The notes beneath the pieces were generated by a model that had not been told where the DNA came from, did not search any database, and saw only the letters and a list, made by a program, of their open reading frames with translations. Both the position numbers and the translations under genes were made by a program. A stretch of 64,000 bases of DNA from an uncultured Paracoccaceae bacterium (GTDB lineage Bacteria; Pseudomonadota; Alphaproteobacteria; Rhodobacterales; Rhodobacteraceae): assembly GCA_947501555.1 (NCBI GenBank), contig CANMWG010000001.1, positions 1,240,001 through 1,304,000 of the forward strand, written 5' to 3'. Below are positions 53,898 through 62,859 of this stretch, piece after piece. Position 1 is the first letter of the stretch. Each line of letters starts with the position of its first letter.

Positions 53898-54248
53898 ATG
53901 AGTAAGACTTCAGAACCATTTGACGGACGCCGCTGGCACGACATGGGCGGCACCACGGCAGGCCCGATCCCGACAGACCAACACGATTTTGCCCTTTGGG
54001 AAAAGCGTGTCGATGCATTGATGGTGATCTGTTCGACCAAGGGATATTTCACCGTTGATGGCCTGCGCCGTGTGCTTGAGGATATGGCTCCGGAAACCTT
54101 CGAAACCATGACCTATTACGAACGCTGGATTGCGTCGGTGAACCAAAACCTAATTGAGGCTGGGGTTTATTCAACGGCGGAACTTGCCGCGCGGATGTCC
54201 GAAGTCGCAGCGCGCGGCCCCACCTACGGCGAGGCGGCAGATGGCTGA
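53898..54248 (+). CDS. Nitrile hydratase/thiocyanate hydrolase beta-type subunit, N-terminal half
   Basis: 116 residues equal to the N-terminal half of nitrile hydratase beta: WHDMGGTTAGPIPTDQHDFALWEKRV, DGLRRVLEDMAPETFETMTYYERW and a helix ending YSTAELAARMSEVAARG. The second half is encoded as a separate gene overlapping by 8 bases. The same split occurs in thiocyanate hydrolase (scnB/scnA) and in toyocamycin nitrile hydratase. The start at 53898 fits the family; the frame is open much further upstream but without similarity. An accessory chaperone of similar fold is an alternative identity. Confidence 0.82.
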   Translation: MSKTSEPFDGRRWHDMGGTTAGPIPTDQHDFALWEKRVDALMVICSTKGYFTVDGLRRVLEDMAPETFETMTYYERWIASVNQNLIEAGVYSTAELAARMSEVAARGPTYGEAADG

Positions 54249-54528
54249 ACGGCAATTCATGCGGGTGCGTGCGGATATGCCCCCCGGGCACGTACGCACG
54301 CCGGCCTATTTGCGAGGCAAGACCGGTTGGGTAGAACGCAAGCTTGGCCCCTTTCCCAACCCAGAGGAATTGGCCTATGGCCACCCCGGAACAGCCCTGG
54401 ATTTGATGCGCGTCCGCTTCACAATGGCCGAGGTTTGGGGCCCGAAAACCGCTTTTCCCAAGGACACAATAGACGCTGAAATCTACACCCATTGGCTTGA
54501 ACCCGTGGAGCCGCCCCATGCCACATGA
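54241..54528 (+). CDS. Nitrile hydratase/thiocyanate hydrolase beta-type subunit, C-terminal half
   Basis: 95 residues of the SH3-like C-terminal half of nitrile hydratase beta: FMRVRADMPPGHVRTPAYLRGKTG, LMRVRFTMAEVWGP and FPKDTIDAEIYTHWLEP at the end. The arginine-rich TPAYLRGK loop lines the metal site in the family. Overlaps the first subunit gene by 8 bases and the alpha gene by 11 bases, so the three proteins should be made in equal amounts. Confidence 0.85.
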   Translation: MAERQFMRVRADMPPGHVRTPAYLRGKTGWVERKLGPFPNPEELAYGHPGTALDLMRVRFTMAEVWGPKTAFPKDTIDAEIYTHWLEPVEPPHAT

Positions 54529-55162
54529 TCATCACGACCATCTCTCGCCATCTGGCCATCCATACCGCCCGGACGATGATCATCCGCTTACCTATTGGCA
54601 GCAGATGGAAATCGCGATTCGCGAGCTCTTGATTGAAAAGACGGTCACGACAGCGACAGAAATCAATGCGCAGATTGACGCCATGGACAGCCGTAGCCCT
54701 GCAAATGGTGCCGCTGTTGTGGCCCGTGCCTGGACTGATCCCGTGTTTCGCGATGCTCTTCTCGCGGACGCAAGTGCTGCCAGCCGCGACATGGGCTTCG
54801 ACATCGGACCGATGAAGCTGATTGCTGTCGAAAACGCGCCCGATGTTCACAATGTGATCGTTTGCACCTTGTGTTCCTGCTATCCACGCAATCTGCTGGG
54901 ATTGCCGCCTGATTGGTATAAGTCTCGGGCCTATCGTGCCCGCACCGTGAACGAGCCGCGCAAAGTGCTTTCCGAATTTGGCCTCACCTTACCAGACACG
55001 ACAACCGTCCGTGTCCATGATAGCACTGCTGACATGCGCTATATTGTGATCCCTGCCCGCCCTGAAGGTACGGGCGGTTGGGGGCAGGACGATCTGGCCC
55101 AATTGGTGACCCGGGACAGCATGATCGGCACCGGGGTCGCCAAATCCCCCACAAGCAAGTGA
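54518..55162 (+). CDS. Nitrile hydratase alpha/thiocyanate hydrolase gamma subunit
   Basis: 214-residue metal-binding subunit. The metal claw VCTLCSC has C116, C119 and C121; the threonine between the first cysteines (CTLC) is typical of cobalt enzymes and of thiocyanate hydrolase. Helical N-terminal part ELLIEKTVTTATEINAQID and C-terminal MRYIVIPARPEGTGGW are family marks. A histidine-rich start (MPHDHHDHL) may help metal loading. Gene order beta-N, beta-C, alpha equals that of thiocyanate hydrolase; substrate (nitrile, thiocyanate or carbonyl sulfide-like) cannot be told. The stop overlaps the next start (GTGA). Confidence 0.9.
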   Translation: MPHDHHDHLSPSGHPYRPDDDHPLTYWQQMEIAIRELLIEKTVTTATEINAQIDAMDSRSPANGAAVVARAWTDPVFRDALLADASAASRDMGFDIGPMKLIAVENAPDVHNVIVCTLCSCYPRNLLGLPPDWYKSRAYRARTVNEPRKVLSEFGLTLPDTTTVRVHDSTADMRYIVIPARPEGTGGWGQDDLAQLVTRDSMIGTGVAKSPTSK

Positions 55163-56049
55163 CCCAAGCCCCAGCACAGGAAGGCACAACCGCCGATTGG
55201 CTGGCGGATCGTGCCTTGCGCGGATTGATCGCGACGGCCCTGAAGCTGCCTTATGAGCAGCGCGTCTCCCTGATGGGCAAGACGTTGCGCCGTGCCATTG
55301 GCCCGCTGGTAGGCTATCGCAAACGCGCCGAAGACAACCTTGCAATGATCTATCCCGAGATGTCGCAAGCTGACCGTCGCAGCACCGCCGAGGCCTGTTG
55401 TGACAATTTTGGCCGCACACTGATTGAGAACTATTCTTGGCAGGAGTTTGCAAGCCGGCTTGCGCACACGACGCCAACGGGTGAGGGTCTTGCCCCACTG
55501 GCCCAAGCGGCCACCGACGGTCAGCCTGTGATTTTTGTGACAGCCCATTTCGGCAACCACGAAGCCCCGCGTCAGGTATTGACGGCCATGGGCTATGAAA
55601 TCGGTGGGTTGTATCGCCCGATGCAAAACCCCTATTTCAACGACCATTATGCGAAGACAATGACATCATGGGGCGGTCCAGTCTTTGAACAAGGGGCACG
55701 CGGCACGATGGGATTTGCCCGCCACCTCAAGAAAGGCGGCATGGCCACGTTGCTTTTTGATGTCAACGCATCTGGCGCCGTAATCCCGTTTTTGGGCCAC
55801 CCCGCCCATACGGCCACTTCCGCCGCCGACATTGCCTTGCGTCTGGATGCTTTGGTAATTCCCTATTTTGGCATTCGCCAGCCTGATGGTTTGTCGTTCG
55901 AGATTGAGGTGGAAGCCCCGATCGCAAAGGCTGGCCCACGCATGATGATGGAAGAAATGACACACCGATTGGAAGCACAAATCGCGCGCAATACATCACA
56001 GTGGTTCTGGGTACATCGGCGCTGGAAACCGCGCGGTAAGGCCGGTTAG
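55159..56049 (+). CDS. Lipid A biosynthesis acyltransferase family protein (LpxL/HtrB-like)
   Basis: 296 residues, lysophospholipid/lipid A acyltransferase family. The HxxxxE motif is in TAHFGNHEAPRQ, and GGLYRPMQNPYFNDHY, FLGHPAHTATSAADIA and WFWVHRRWKP are typical. It probably moves acyl chains to lipid A in the inner membrane. I chose the GTG at 55159, which overlaps the stop of the hydratase alpha gene (GTGA); the longer frame to 55078 is inside that gene. Its coupling to a nitrile hydratase operon is odd. Confidence 0.88.
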   Translation: MTQAPAQEGTTADWLADRALRGLIATALKLPYEQRVSLMGKTLRRAIGPLVGYRKRAEDNLAMIYPEMSQADRRSTAEACCDNFGRTLIENYSWQEFASRLAHTTPTGEGLAPLAQAATDGQPVIFVTAHFGNHEAPRQVLTAMGYEIGGLYRPMQNPYFNDHYAKTMTSWGGPVFEQGARGTMGFARHLKKGGMATLLFDVNASGAVIPFLGHPAHTATSAADIALRLDALVIPYFGIRQPDGLSFEIEVEAPIAKAGPRMMMEEMTHRLEAQIARNTSQWFWVHRRWKPRGKAG

Positions 56050-56738
56050 CGCAGCTGTGCGGCTCCAACGACAGGACCGTTGCTTGCCTGCTGGATGATC
56101 ACAACAACCGGGTCGTCGCCCGGTGCCTGCGCCACCATACTGAACGCGCTGGTCCCGTCCCATTGGCTAATCACTTCCAGTGATTGCACAATGTTCACAT
56201 AAGTCAGCTCCCGCCCTGCGTTTTCGCCACGCCGGATCGTCACCGTTTCCTGCGGCGTGTAGCGCACCAATTGCACAACGTAATCGCCAGTCCCACCGGG
56301 TTGCGCGTCAATTTGAACAGTGTCGCCACTTTTGCTCAACGACACCGCAACCGGATATCCCTTTGCCCTATGGGCTTGCACGGCGTCCATGACCTGCACC
56401 GGACGTGACCCCACCACATGATCAACGCCCCCAATCACCATTTGCGGTGTATAGACGGACGCTGAATGCGCAGCCCGCGCATAATCATGCTGCCGCTGCG
56501 TGAATGCACTTTGCGCAAACACATCGACCCAACCAATGTAATCCCAATAGTCCACATGCAAGGACAACGCGATAACCTCATCTCGTTTCGCGAGATCATG
56601 CAGCATCGCATCTGCCGGTGGGCAAGACGAGCATCCTTGCGAAGTGTAAAGCTCGACTACCACGGGTCCGTCCTCCGCTGCCGCAGGCATTGGCTGCAAG
56701 AAACCGAGAACCGTGAAAATAGCAAAAAGTTGGCGCAT
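56046..56738 (-). CDS. DUF1223 thioredoxin-fold secreted protein
   Basis: 230 residues with a signal peptide (MRQLFAIFTVLGFLQPMPAAA) and a thioredoxin-like domain: ELYTSQGCSSCPPADAMLHDLA, HVDYWDYIGWVDVFA and YTPQMVIGGVDHVVGS. The CSSC pair suggests disulfide or redox function. It belongs to DUF1223, which is unassigned. I chose the ATG at 56738; the frame reaches back to 56801. Convergent with the acyltransferase, with a 4-base overlap of ends. Confidence 0.9.
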   Translation of the reverse strand: MRQLFAIFTVLGFLQPMPAAAEDGPVVVELYTSQGCSSCPPADAMLHDLAKRDEVIALSLHVDYWDYIGWVDVFAQSAFTQRQHDYARAAHSASVYTPQMVIGGVDHVVGSRPVQVMDAVQAHRAKGYPVAVSLSKSGDTVQIDAQPGGTGDYVVQLVRYTPQETVTIRRGENAGRELTYVNIVQSLEVISQWDGTSAFSMVAQAPGDDPVVVIIQQASNGPVVGAAQLR

Positions 56739-56859
56739 GGGACGTCCTGAATTGATCTGATTTGACCGTTTTAAGCGGCTTTGCCTGTAATGGCCAATCA
56801 ACCAATTGCGAGCCGGACGTCATGAATGTGTCAATTAAAGCAATAACTGCCCCTTGAAT

Positions 56860-56877
56860 TGTATGCGATCGTATACA
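56860..56877. promoter_or_regulatory. Near-perfect palindrome in the acnA promoter
   Basis: TGTATGCGA (56860-56868) and TCGTATACA (56869-56877) form an 18-base palindrome with a single mismatch pair, 92 bases before the acnA start. This resembles GntR-type operators, but no regulator is adjacent. Confidence 0.45.
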
Positions 56878-56968
56878 TTTTCAATTTTACCTGCCCTTGA
56901 TTGCCTATGCCGCATAGGGCAGAAACCATGCAACAGCCTACATTTTTTTAGCCATGAAAGGGATAGCT

Positions 56969-59659
56969 ATGACAATCACCGTCGGCAAAGACACAGCCAA
57001 TACCCGTAAGACTTTGACGGTTGGGGACCAGTCGGTCGCCTACTATTCCATTCCGGCTGCACAGGCTGCAGGCTTGGGTGACTTCTCAAAACTGCCAGCC
57101 GCCCTGAAGGTCGTGCTTGAGAACCTACTGCGCTTTGAAGACGGCGGTTTTTCGGTATCCGTTGACGACATCAAGGCGTTCTCTGCCTGGGCCGACAACG
57201 GCGGCAAGAACCCAATTGAGATCGCCTACCGCCCGGCCCGCGTGTTGATGCAGGATTTCACGGGTGTCCCCGCGGTAGTCGACCTTGCTGCGATGCGCGA
57301 CGGCATCGTGGCCCTTGGTGGTGACGCCCAGCAGATCAACCCGCTGAACCCGGTTGATCTGGTCATCGACCATTCAGTCATGATTGATGAATTCGGTAAT
57401 CCGCGTGCTTTCCAGATGAATGTGGACCGCGAATATGAACGCAACATGGAACGGTATCAGTTCCTGAAATGGGGTCAGGGCGCGTTCAACAACTTCCGCG
57501 TGGTCCCCCCTGGCACCGGAATCTGCCACCAGGTGAACCTTGAATATCTGGCCCAAACCGTCTGGACCGACAAAGACCAGAACGGCGAAGACGTCGCCTA
57601 CCCTGATACGCTGGTCGGTACTGATTCCCACACCACGATGGTCAACGGCCTCGCCGTTCTGGGTTGGGGCGTTGGCGGGATCGAGGCCGAGGCAGCGATG
57701 CTGGGCCAGCCCGTGTCCATGCTGATCCCCGAAGTTGTGGGTTTTGAGCTGACCGGCGAAATGATGGAAGGCACCACGGGCACCGACCTTGTGTTGAAAG
57801 TTGTGGAAATGCTGCGCGAACTTGGCGTTGTTGGAAAATTCGTTGAATTCTACGGAGCAGGCCTGGACGTACTGCCACTGGCCGACCGGGCAACCATCGC
57901 CAATATGGCACCCGAATATGGGGCGACCTGTGGTTTCTTCCCCATCGACGGCGAAACCCTGCGCTACCTGCGCAACACGGGCCGTGACGAAGATCGCATC
58001 GCCCTCGTCGAGGCCTACGCCAAAGAAAACGGGTTCTGGCGCGATGCGGATTACGCCCCGATCTATACAGACACCCTGCATCTGGACATGGGCACCATCG
58101 TTCCGGCGATCTCTGGCCCCAAGCGCCCGCAGGATTATGTGGCATTGACCGACGCCAAGACCGCGTTCACCCGCGAAATGGAAGAGACCTTCAAACGTCC
58201 GACGGACAAAGAAGTCGCCGTTGCCGGCGAGGATTACACGCTGTCTTCGGGCGATGTTGTGATCGCTTCAATCACGTCCTGCACCAACACATCCAACCCC
58301 TACGTCATGATCGGCGCGGGGCTTGTGGCACGTAAAGCTGCCGCATTGGGTCTGGACCGGAAACCATGGGTGAAAACGTCGCTTGCCCCCGGATCACAGG
58401 TGGTCAGCGAGTATCTTGAGGCTGCGGGCCTGCAAGAAGATCTCGACAAGATCGGGTTCAACCTGGTCGGTTACGGCTGCACGACCTGCATCGGCAACTC
58501 TGGTCCGATCCAGAAAGAGCTGTCTGACGCGATTGCCGAGGGCGACCTAGTTGCGACATCCGTCTTGTCAGGCAACCGCAACTTCGAAGGGCGGATTTCG
58601 CCTGACGTGCGTGCAAACTATCTGGCCTCGCCCCCGCTGGTCGTGGCCTATGCGCTGGCGGGCACGATGGATATCGACCTGTCCAAAGACCCGATTGCAC
58701 AGGACAAAGACGGCAATGATGTCTATCTGAAAGATATCTGGCCCACCTCGGCCGAGATCAACGCATTGGTCGAAAAAACCGTCACCCGAGATGCCTTTAT
58801 CAGCAAATATGCGGATGTCTTCAAAGGCGACGAAAAGTGGCAAGCGGTCGAGACCTCCACCGGAGAAACCTACGACTGGCCTGCCGCATCGACCTACGTG
58901 CAAAACCCGCCCTACTTCCAAGGCATGTCCAAGGACCCCGGCGACATCAACGATGTGGTGAACGCAAAGGTCCTCGCCGTTCTGGGCGACATGGTCACCA
59001 CCGACCACATCAGCCCCGCAGGGTCGTTCAAGGACACCACGCCAGCGGGCAAATACCTGATCGAACGGCAAGTGCCGGTGCGGGAGTTCAACAGCTACGG
59101 GAGCCGCCGCGGCAACCACGAGGTCATGATGCGCGGCACATTCGCCAACATCCGCATCAAGAACGAGATGCTGGAAGGCGTCGAAGGCGGCTACACCAAA
59201 GGTCCTGACGGCGCGCAAACATCGATCTTTGAGGCCGCGATGGCGCATCAGGCCGAAGGCACACCGCTGGTCGTCTTCGGTGGGGAGCAATACGGCGCTG
59301 GATCCTCACGTGACTGGGCGGCCAAGGGCACATCCCTGCTGGGCGTGAAGGCCGTCATCGCCGAGAATTTCGAACGCATCCACCGGTCCAACCTTGTTGG
59401 GATGGGCGTGGTGCCGTTCGAATTCACTGGTGGCGACAACCGCAAATCACTTGGCCTGACCGGCGAAGAAACAGTGTCGATCATTGGCCTTGATGCGGTG
59501 AAACCGTTGCAAGAGGTGACAGCAAACATAACATTTGCGGATGGCACGACCAAGGACATCACCTTAAAATGCCGGATCGATACAGCGGTTGAGATCGACT
59601 ACATCAAATCCGGTGGCGTGCTGCACTATGTGCTGCAGAATTTGGCAAAAGCGGCTTGA
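56969..59659 (+). CDS. acnA: Aconitate hydratase A
   Basis: Isomerises citrate to isocitrate in the TCA cycle with a [4Fe-4S] cluster. 896 residues. The cluster cysteines are in [10 protein letters not shown] and [11 protein letters not shown]; the N-terminal [18 protein letters not shown] and [21 protein letters not shown] and the C-terminal [13 protein letters not shown] swivel-domain loop are all present. I chose the ATG at 56969, preceded by AAAGGGATAGCT; the ATG at 56954 is 15 bases earlier. Followed by three palindromes. Confidence 0.97.
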   Translation: MTITVGKDTANTRKTLTVGDQSVAYYSIPAAQAAGLGDFSKLPAALKVVLENLLRFEDGGFSVSVDDIKAFSAWADNGGKNPIEIAYRPARVLMQDFTGVPAVVDLAAMRDGIVALGGDAQQINPLNPVDLVIDHSVMIDEFGNPRAFQMNVDREYERNMERYQFLKWGQGAFNNFRVVPPGTGICHQVNLEYLAQTVWTDKDQNGEDVAYPDTLVGTDSHTTMVNGLAVLGWGVGGIEAEAAMLGQPVSMLIPEVVGFELTGEMMEGTTGTDLVLKVVEMLRELGVVGKFVEFYGAGLDVLPLADRATIANMAPEYGATCGFFPIDGETLRYLRNTGRDEDRIALVEAYAKENGFWRDADYAPIYTDTLHLDMGTIVPAISGPKRPQDYVALTDAKTAFTREMEETFKRPTDKEVAVAGEDYTLSSGDVVIASITSCTNTSNPYVMIGAGLVARKAAALGLDRKPWVKTSLAPGSQVVSEYLEAAGLQEDLDKIGFNLVGYGCTTCIGNSGPIQKELSDAIAEGDLVATSVLSGNRNFEGRISPDVRANYLASPPLVVAYALAGTMDIDLSKDPIAQDKDGNDVYLKDIWPTSAEINALVEKTVTRDAFISKYADVFKGDEKWQAVETSTGETYDWPAASTYVQNPPYFQGMSKDPGDINDVVNAKVLAVLGDMVTTDHISPAGSFKDTTPAGKYLIERQVPVREFNSYGSRRGNHEVMMRGTFANIRIKNEMLEGVEGGYTKGPDGAQTSIFEAAMAHQAEGTPLVVFGGEQYGAGSSRDWAAKGTSLLGVKAVIAENFERIHRSNLVGMGVVPFEFTGGDNRKSLGLTGEETVSIIGLDAVKPLQEVTANITFADGTTKDITLKCRIDTAVEIDYIKSGGVLHYVLQNLAKAA

Positions 59660-59718
59660 TCTGAAATGGCCGCGATGGATACGTCGGGGCCATTTACACG
59701 TTGGTTAGGTTAGGAAGG

Positions 59719-59788
59719 CCCAAATCCTTCATAGGATTTGGGAAAAAGTCTCTAGAGACTTTTCGTCAGACTTTTTAAAAAGTCTGAC
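59719..59788. repeat. Three consecutive palindromes between acnA and ccmG
   Basis: P1 has arms CCCAAATCCT (59719-59728) and AGGATTTGGG (59733-59742). P2 is a perfect 20-base palindrome (59744-59763, half AAAAGTCTCT). P3 is a perfect 24-base palindrome (59765-59788, half GTCAGACTTTTT). P3 ends on the first base of the ccmG stop codon (59788-59790). They lie between convergent genes and can act as terminators for both; the density of symmetric elements is unusual. Confidence 0.75.
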
Positions 59789-60324
59789 TACTCTACCGCT
59801 TGCGCCAAAGCCGGCAAAAACCGCTGTTCATAGTCCGATCCAACCAACGGCCCGACATACCGAAACAACACCGTTCCATCTCCATCCACGATAAAAGTCT
59901 CGGGCGGTGCGGTGACCCCCCAGTCAATGGCGGTTCGTCCGCGCAGATCAAATCCAGTCGCAAAGAACGGGTCTTCGTAGTCGACCAGATAGGGTCCAGC
60001 TTGATCCTGCTGATCCCGGAAATTGATCCCGGCAACGCGGTAGCCCTGCGCCTCCAGATCAAGAAGGTTCGGATGCTCCGCCCGGCACGGCGGGCACCAG
60101 CTGGCCCAGAAGTTCACGATGGTGATGTCGCCACTGCGCAAGTCTGCGTCGGTCAGTTGCACGGTGCCCTGCACCGCCTCAACCGGGACTGCGGGGGCTT
60201 GTTTCCCGACAAATGTGGACCGCAGCTCATCGGGGTTTTCGCGCATCATGCCTGCCACAGCCAACCCCGCGAATGCCGCAAAGATCGCCGGTGGCAGGAT
60301 CATTAAAGGAGAGATTTTAGCCAT
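59788..60324 (-). CDS. ccmG: Thiol:disulfide interchange protein CcmG/DsbE
   Basis: Reduces apocytochrome c cysteines before haem attachment. 178 residues: N-terminal membrane anchor (about 6-26) and a thioredoxin domain with the active site WASWCPPC (C77 and C80) and GVTAPPETFIVDGDG, the family-specific cis-proline loop. I chose the ATG at 60324; a TTG three codons upstream is less likely. It overlaps ccmD by 8 bases and closes the ccmA-ccmB-ccmC-ccmD-ccmG operon. Confidence 0.95.
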   Translation of the reverse strand: MAKISPLMILPPAIFAAFAGLAVAGMMRENPDELRSTFVGKQAPAVPVEAVQGTVQLTDADLRSGDITIVNFWASWCPPCRAEHPNLLDLEAQGYRVAGINFRDQQDQAGPYLVDYEDPFFATGFDLRGRTAIDWGVTAPPETFIVDGDGTVLFRYVGPLVGSDYEQRFLPALAQAVE

Positions 60325-60460
60325 TGTCCTCAATATCCTCTAATGCGACTTTGACCCGTTGGTATCGTCGCCAGCTCAGTCCGATCAAGCCGCCCAACAG
60401 CAAGAGGCTGACCGCATAGGCCCCCAAAACTTCGGTCGCATATTGTCCCAGATCAAGCAC
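60317..60460 (-). CDS. ccmD: Haem exporter protein CcmD
   Basis: 47-residue single-membrane-helix protein: GTG start, LDLGQYATEVLGAYAVSLLL, then a basic SWRRYQRVKVAL and an acidic end. This order and the place between ccmC and ccmG identify CcmD, which helps release haem-bound CcmE. Overlaps ccmC by 8 bases and ccmG by 8 bases. Too short to be called easily. Confidence 0.88.
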   Translation of the reverse strand: MLDLGQYATEVLGAYAVSLLLLGGLIGLSWRRYQRVKVALEDIEDNG

Positions 60461-61184
60461 GGCGCGCCCTCGCCTCTAAGGCCCTGATCCGGCGCAACCG
60501 GACTTCGGTACGGGTCCGCATCAGAACGAGGGCAATGAATAACAAGATAAACCCGGCAAAGCAGAACAGCAGCGGGTAGAAATATGTGTCGTCAACGGTG
60601 CGCCCGCCTGTGGCCACGGGGACGGATGTGTCCTGATGCAGCCCCTGCCCCCAGAACCGCACCGCATAACGGGACAGGACCGCAAAAACAGATCCGACAA
60701 TGGACAAGATAGCGGTCAGGTCGGCGGCTGTATCGGGGTCCTCTATCGCTTCCCAAAGGGCGATGTACCCAAGATAGAACAGGAACAGGATCAGAAAGGA
60801 CGTCAGCCGTGGGTCGAACTCCCAATAGCTGCCCCACATGGGTTTTCCCCATAGCGCGCCTGTGACCAGTGCAATCAGCGTCATCGTGATCCCAATGGGT
60901 GCTGCGGCCCGCGCCGCGAGGGCCGAGACATGGTGCCGGCGCACAAACCAAATGAGCGAGGCCACAAGCATCATAATCCAGGCGTTGATCGCCATCATCG
61001 CAGCGGGCACATGCAGGTAGATGATTTTGACCGTCGATCCTTGCCGGAAGTCGTCCCCGGTAAAGAAAAACCCCCAGATAAGCCCCACAGACAGACAGGC
61101 CCCGGCCAGCCCAAAGCTCCAGGGCAGGACCGGTTTGGTCCAGTCCATAAACCGCTTCGGATTGGCATATTCCCACATCGACAT
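60453..61184 (-). CDS. ccmC: Haem exporter protein CcmC
   Basis: Inner-membrane protein that delivers haem to CcmE. 243 residues with six helices; the tryptophan-rich haem-handling WWD-type segment is in GSYWEFDPRLTSFLILFLFY, and conserved histidines are in IYLHVPAAMMA and the WGQGLHQDTS loop. Length is normal. Stop overlaps the ccmD start by 8 bases. Confidence 0.95.
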   Translation of the reverse strand: MSMWEYANPKRFMDWTKPVLPWSFGLAGACLSVGLIWGFFFTGDDFRQGSTVKIIYLHVPAAMMAINAWIMMLVASLIWFVRRHHVSALAARAAAPIGITMTLIALVTGALWGKPMWGSYWEFDPRLTSFLILFLFYLGYIALWEAIEDPDTAADLTAILSIVGSVFAVLSRYAVRFWGQGLHQDTSVPVATGGRTVDDTYFYPLLFCFAGFILLFIALVLMRTRTEVRLRRIRALEARARRA

Positions 61185-61226
61185 GGCGTTTATCTATCCT
61201 GCCTCATGACCTGTCTCAATCCCCGA

Positions 61227-61883
61227 TCACCGCAGGTTAATGCGTAAGACCGCCGCAGTCGCGATGGGCAGCAGCACGAATGTCCCTGCGGTGATCCCCC
61301 CCAGCAGCAAGAGTGCGGCAAAAGGGTCCAGCCCATCTGCGCCGCGCCTTACCGCCTCTGCCCCGAAGATCAGTGTGGGGATGTAGAGCGGCAGCACCAA
61401 AAGTGACAAAAGCAACCCGCCTCGTCGCAACCCAACCGTCAGCGCTGCACCAAAAGTCCCGATGACCGAAAGCGCGGGCGTGCCAATCAGCAGAGAGACA
61501 AACACATACAGATAGGCCTCGGGCGCAAGGCTCAGCAGAAAACCCAATGGCGGCGCTGCCACGGTCAGTGGCAACCCGGTGGTGATCCAATGGGCCAGCG
61601 CCTTCATCCACGCCACCCCTTCCAACGGCAGTGGGGATGTGGCCAAAAGCGTCAGTGAGCCATCCTCAAAATCTAAGGCAAAGATCCGATCCAGCGACAG
61701 AAGGGCCGCAAGCAGTGCTGCCACCCATAAAATCCCCGGGGCCACCCGTGACAACAGCGCTTGGTCCGGCCCCACCCCAAAGGGCACCAGCACAACAACA
61801 ATCAGAAAGAACGCAAGCCCCAACCCAAAGCCGCCCCCTGCCCGCACGGCCAGCCGCAAATCGCGCAGGAGCAGGGCAATCAC
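61227..61883 (-). CDS. ccmB: Haem exporter protein CcmB
   Basis: Membrane subunit of the CcmAB ABC transporter acting in cytochrome c maturation. 218 residues, six hydrophobic segments, beginning MIALLLRDLRLAVRAGGGFG and with LEGVAWMKALAHWITTGLPL, typical. Overlaps ccmA by 4 bases; separated from ccmC by 42 bases. Confidence 0.95.
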   Translation of the reverse strand: MIALLLRDLRLAVRAGGGFGLGLAFFLIVVVLVPFGVGPDQALLSRVAPGILWVAALLAALLSLDRIFALDFEDGSLTLLATSPLPLEGVAWMKALAHWITTGLPLTVAAPPLGFLLSLAPEAYLYVFVSLLIGTPALSVIGTFGAALTVGLRRGGLLLSLLVLPLYIPTLIFGAEAVRRGADGLDPFAALLLLGGITAGTFVLLPIATAAVLRINLR

Positions 61884-62494
61884 AAGAAAGCCTCGTCCGG
61901 CCCACCGCCTGCATCAGGGGCGGCCTTGAAGGGCTCCAGTTCCAGCACCCGGGCCGTGATCCCCAAATCCACATGCGTGGCGATCACCGCAACGCCGCCC
62001 GCCGCCAAATGCGTGTTCTGCAGCCAATCCGCAAATAAGCGCACCGAAAAGCCGTCAAGCGATACGGTCGGTTCATCCAGAAACAGCACCTTGCGCCCGA
62101 TCACCCCCAGCCGTGCCAACCCAAGCCGTCGCTTTTGCCCTGCCGACAGTGTGCCGGCCATCCGGTCGCGCAGATCGGCCAGATCGAAGGTATCAAAGAT
62201 TGTATCGGGCAGTTTGGTGCCATGGACCTCTGCCCAGAAGGTAAGGTTCTCGGTCACCGTCAGCGCGGTCTTGATGCCATCCGCGTGGCTCGCATAGGCC
62301 CCTTGGTCTTCTGGATACGTGACCTCGCCCGAAATCGCGGGCTGCAACCCCGCCAAAGTGCGCAGCAAAGTGGTTTTGCCGATCCCGTTCGGCCCGCGCA
62401 AGATCAGTGCGTGGCCTGCCGGGACCGCAAAACTGACACCGCTCAGCACCGGCATGCCGCCGCGTGCGCAGGTCACATCGCGGACGTTTAGCAT
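61880..62494 (-). CDS. ccmA: Haem exporter ATP-binding protein CcmA
   Basis: ATPase subunit of the cytochrome c maturation transporter. 204 residues with Walker A GPNGIGKTTLL (34-44), the ABC signature LSAGQKRRLGLARL and Walker B VLFLDEPTVSLD. Its stop overlaps the ccmB start. It follows the Mth938-like gene with no gap (its ATG begins at 62494, directly after that gene's stop). Confidence 0.96.
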   Translation of the reverse strand: MLNVRDVTCARGGMPVLSGVSFAVPAGHALILRGPNGIGKTTLLRTLAGLQPAISGEVTYPEDQGAYASHADGIKTALTVTENLTFWAEVHGTKLPDTIFDTFDLADLRDRMAGTLSAGQKRRLGLARLGVIGRKVLFLDEPTVSLDGFSVRLFADWLQNTHLAAGGVAVIATHVDLGITARVLELEPFKAAPDAGGGPDEAFL

Positions 62495-62848
62495 CTAGAC
62501 CGGCAGCAGGGCTACGGCGACCCGTCGCCCTTCTGACAACAGCACATTGTAGGTACGGCAAGCAGCTGGTGATGCCATGGGTTCCACCCCGATCCCCGCG
62601 TCCTCAAGGGTGGTGCGGAATTCCTTTGGCAAATGGGCAATCTCTGCCCCTGTGCCGACGAAGACAACGTCAAGCGTATCCGCCTGATCCAGAATGGTCT
62701 GCGTGTCTTCAAACCCGCCCCAGGGTTTGACGCCCGTTGCAAAGACGGCCACGGCACCATCCAGCTTCTCGCCACCGATCCGGAAAAAGCCCGGCCCATA
62801 GCCATCAATCGGCACCGCGTCGTTATAGCTTATTTCGTTCAGGCGCAT
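62495..62848 (-). CDS. Mth938-like domain protein
   Basis: 117 residues of the Mth938/DUF498 fold: SYNDAVPIDGYGPGFFRIGG, WGGFEDTQTILDQADTLDVVFVGTG, and GVEPMASPAACRTYNVLLSEGR, which are family marks. The human relative (NDUFAF3) assembles complex I, but bacterial function is not settled. In Rhodobacteraceae it is regularly between secF and ccmA, as here, 11 bases after secF. Confidence 0.9.
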   Translation of the reverse strand: MRLNEISYNDAVPIDGYGPGFFRIGGEKLDGAVAVFATGVKPWGGFEDTQTILDQADTLDVVFVGTGAEIAHLPKEFRTTLEDAGIGVEPMASPAACRTYNVLLSEGRRVAVALLPV

Positions 62849-62859
62849 GTTGCCCCGCT

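Noticed and set aside
53591-53905. 104-residue frame upstream of the hydratase genes
   Set aside because: Odd composition and no resemblance to a family; it runs into the first subunit start in another frame.
57374-58081. 235-residue frame antisense to acnA
   Set aside because: Aconitase is certain on the other strand; the antisense frame is a by-product of GC-rich codons.
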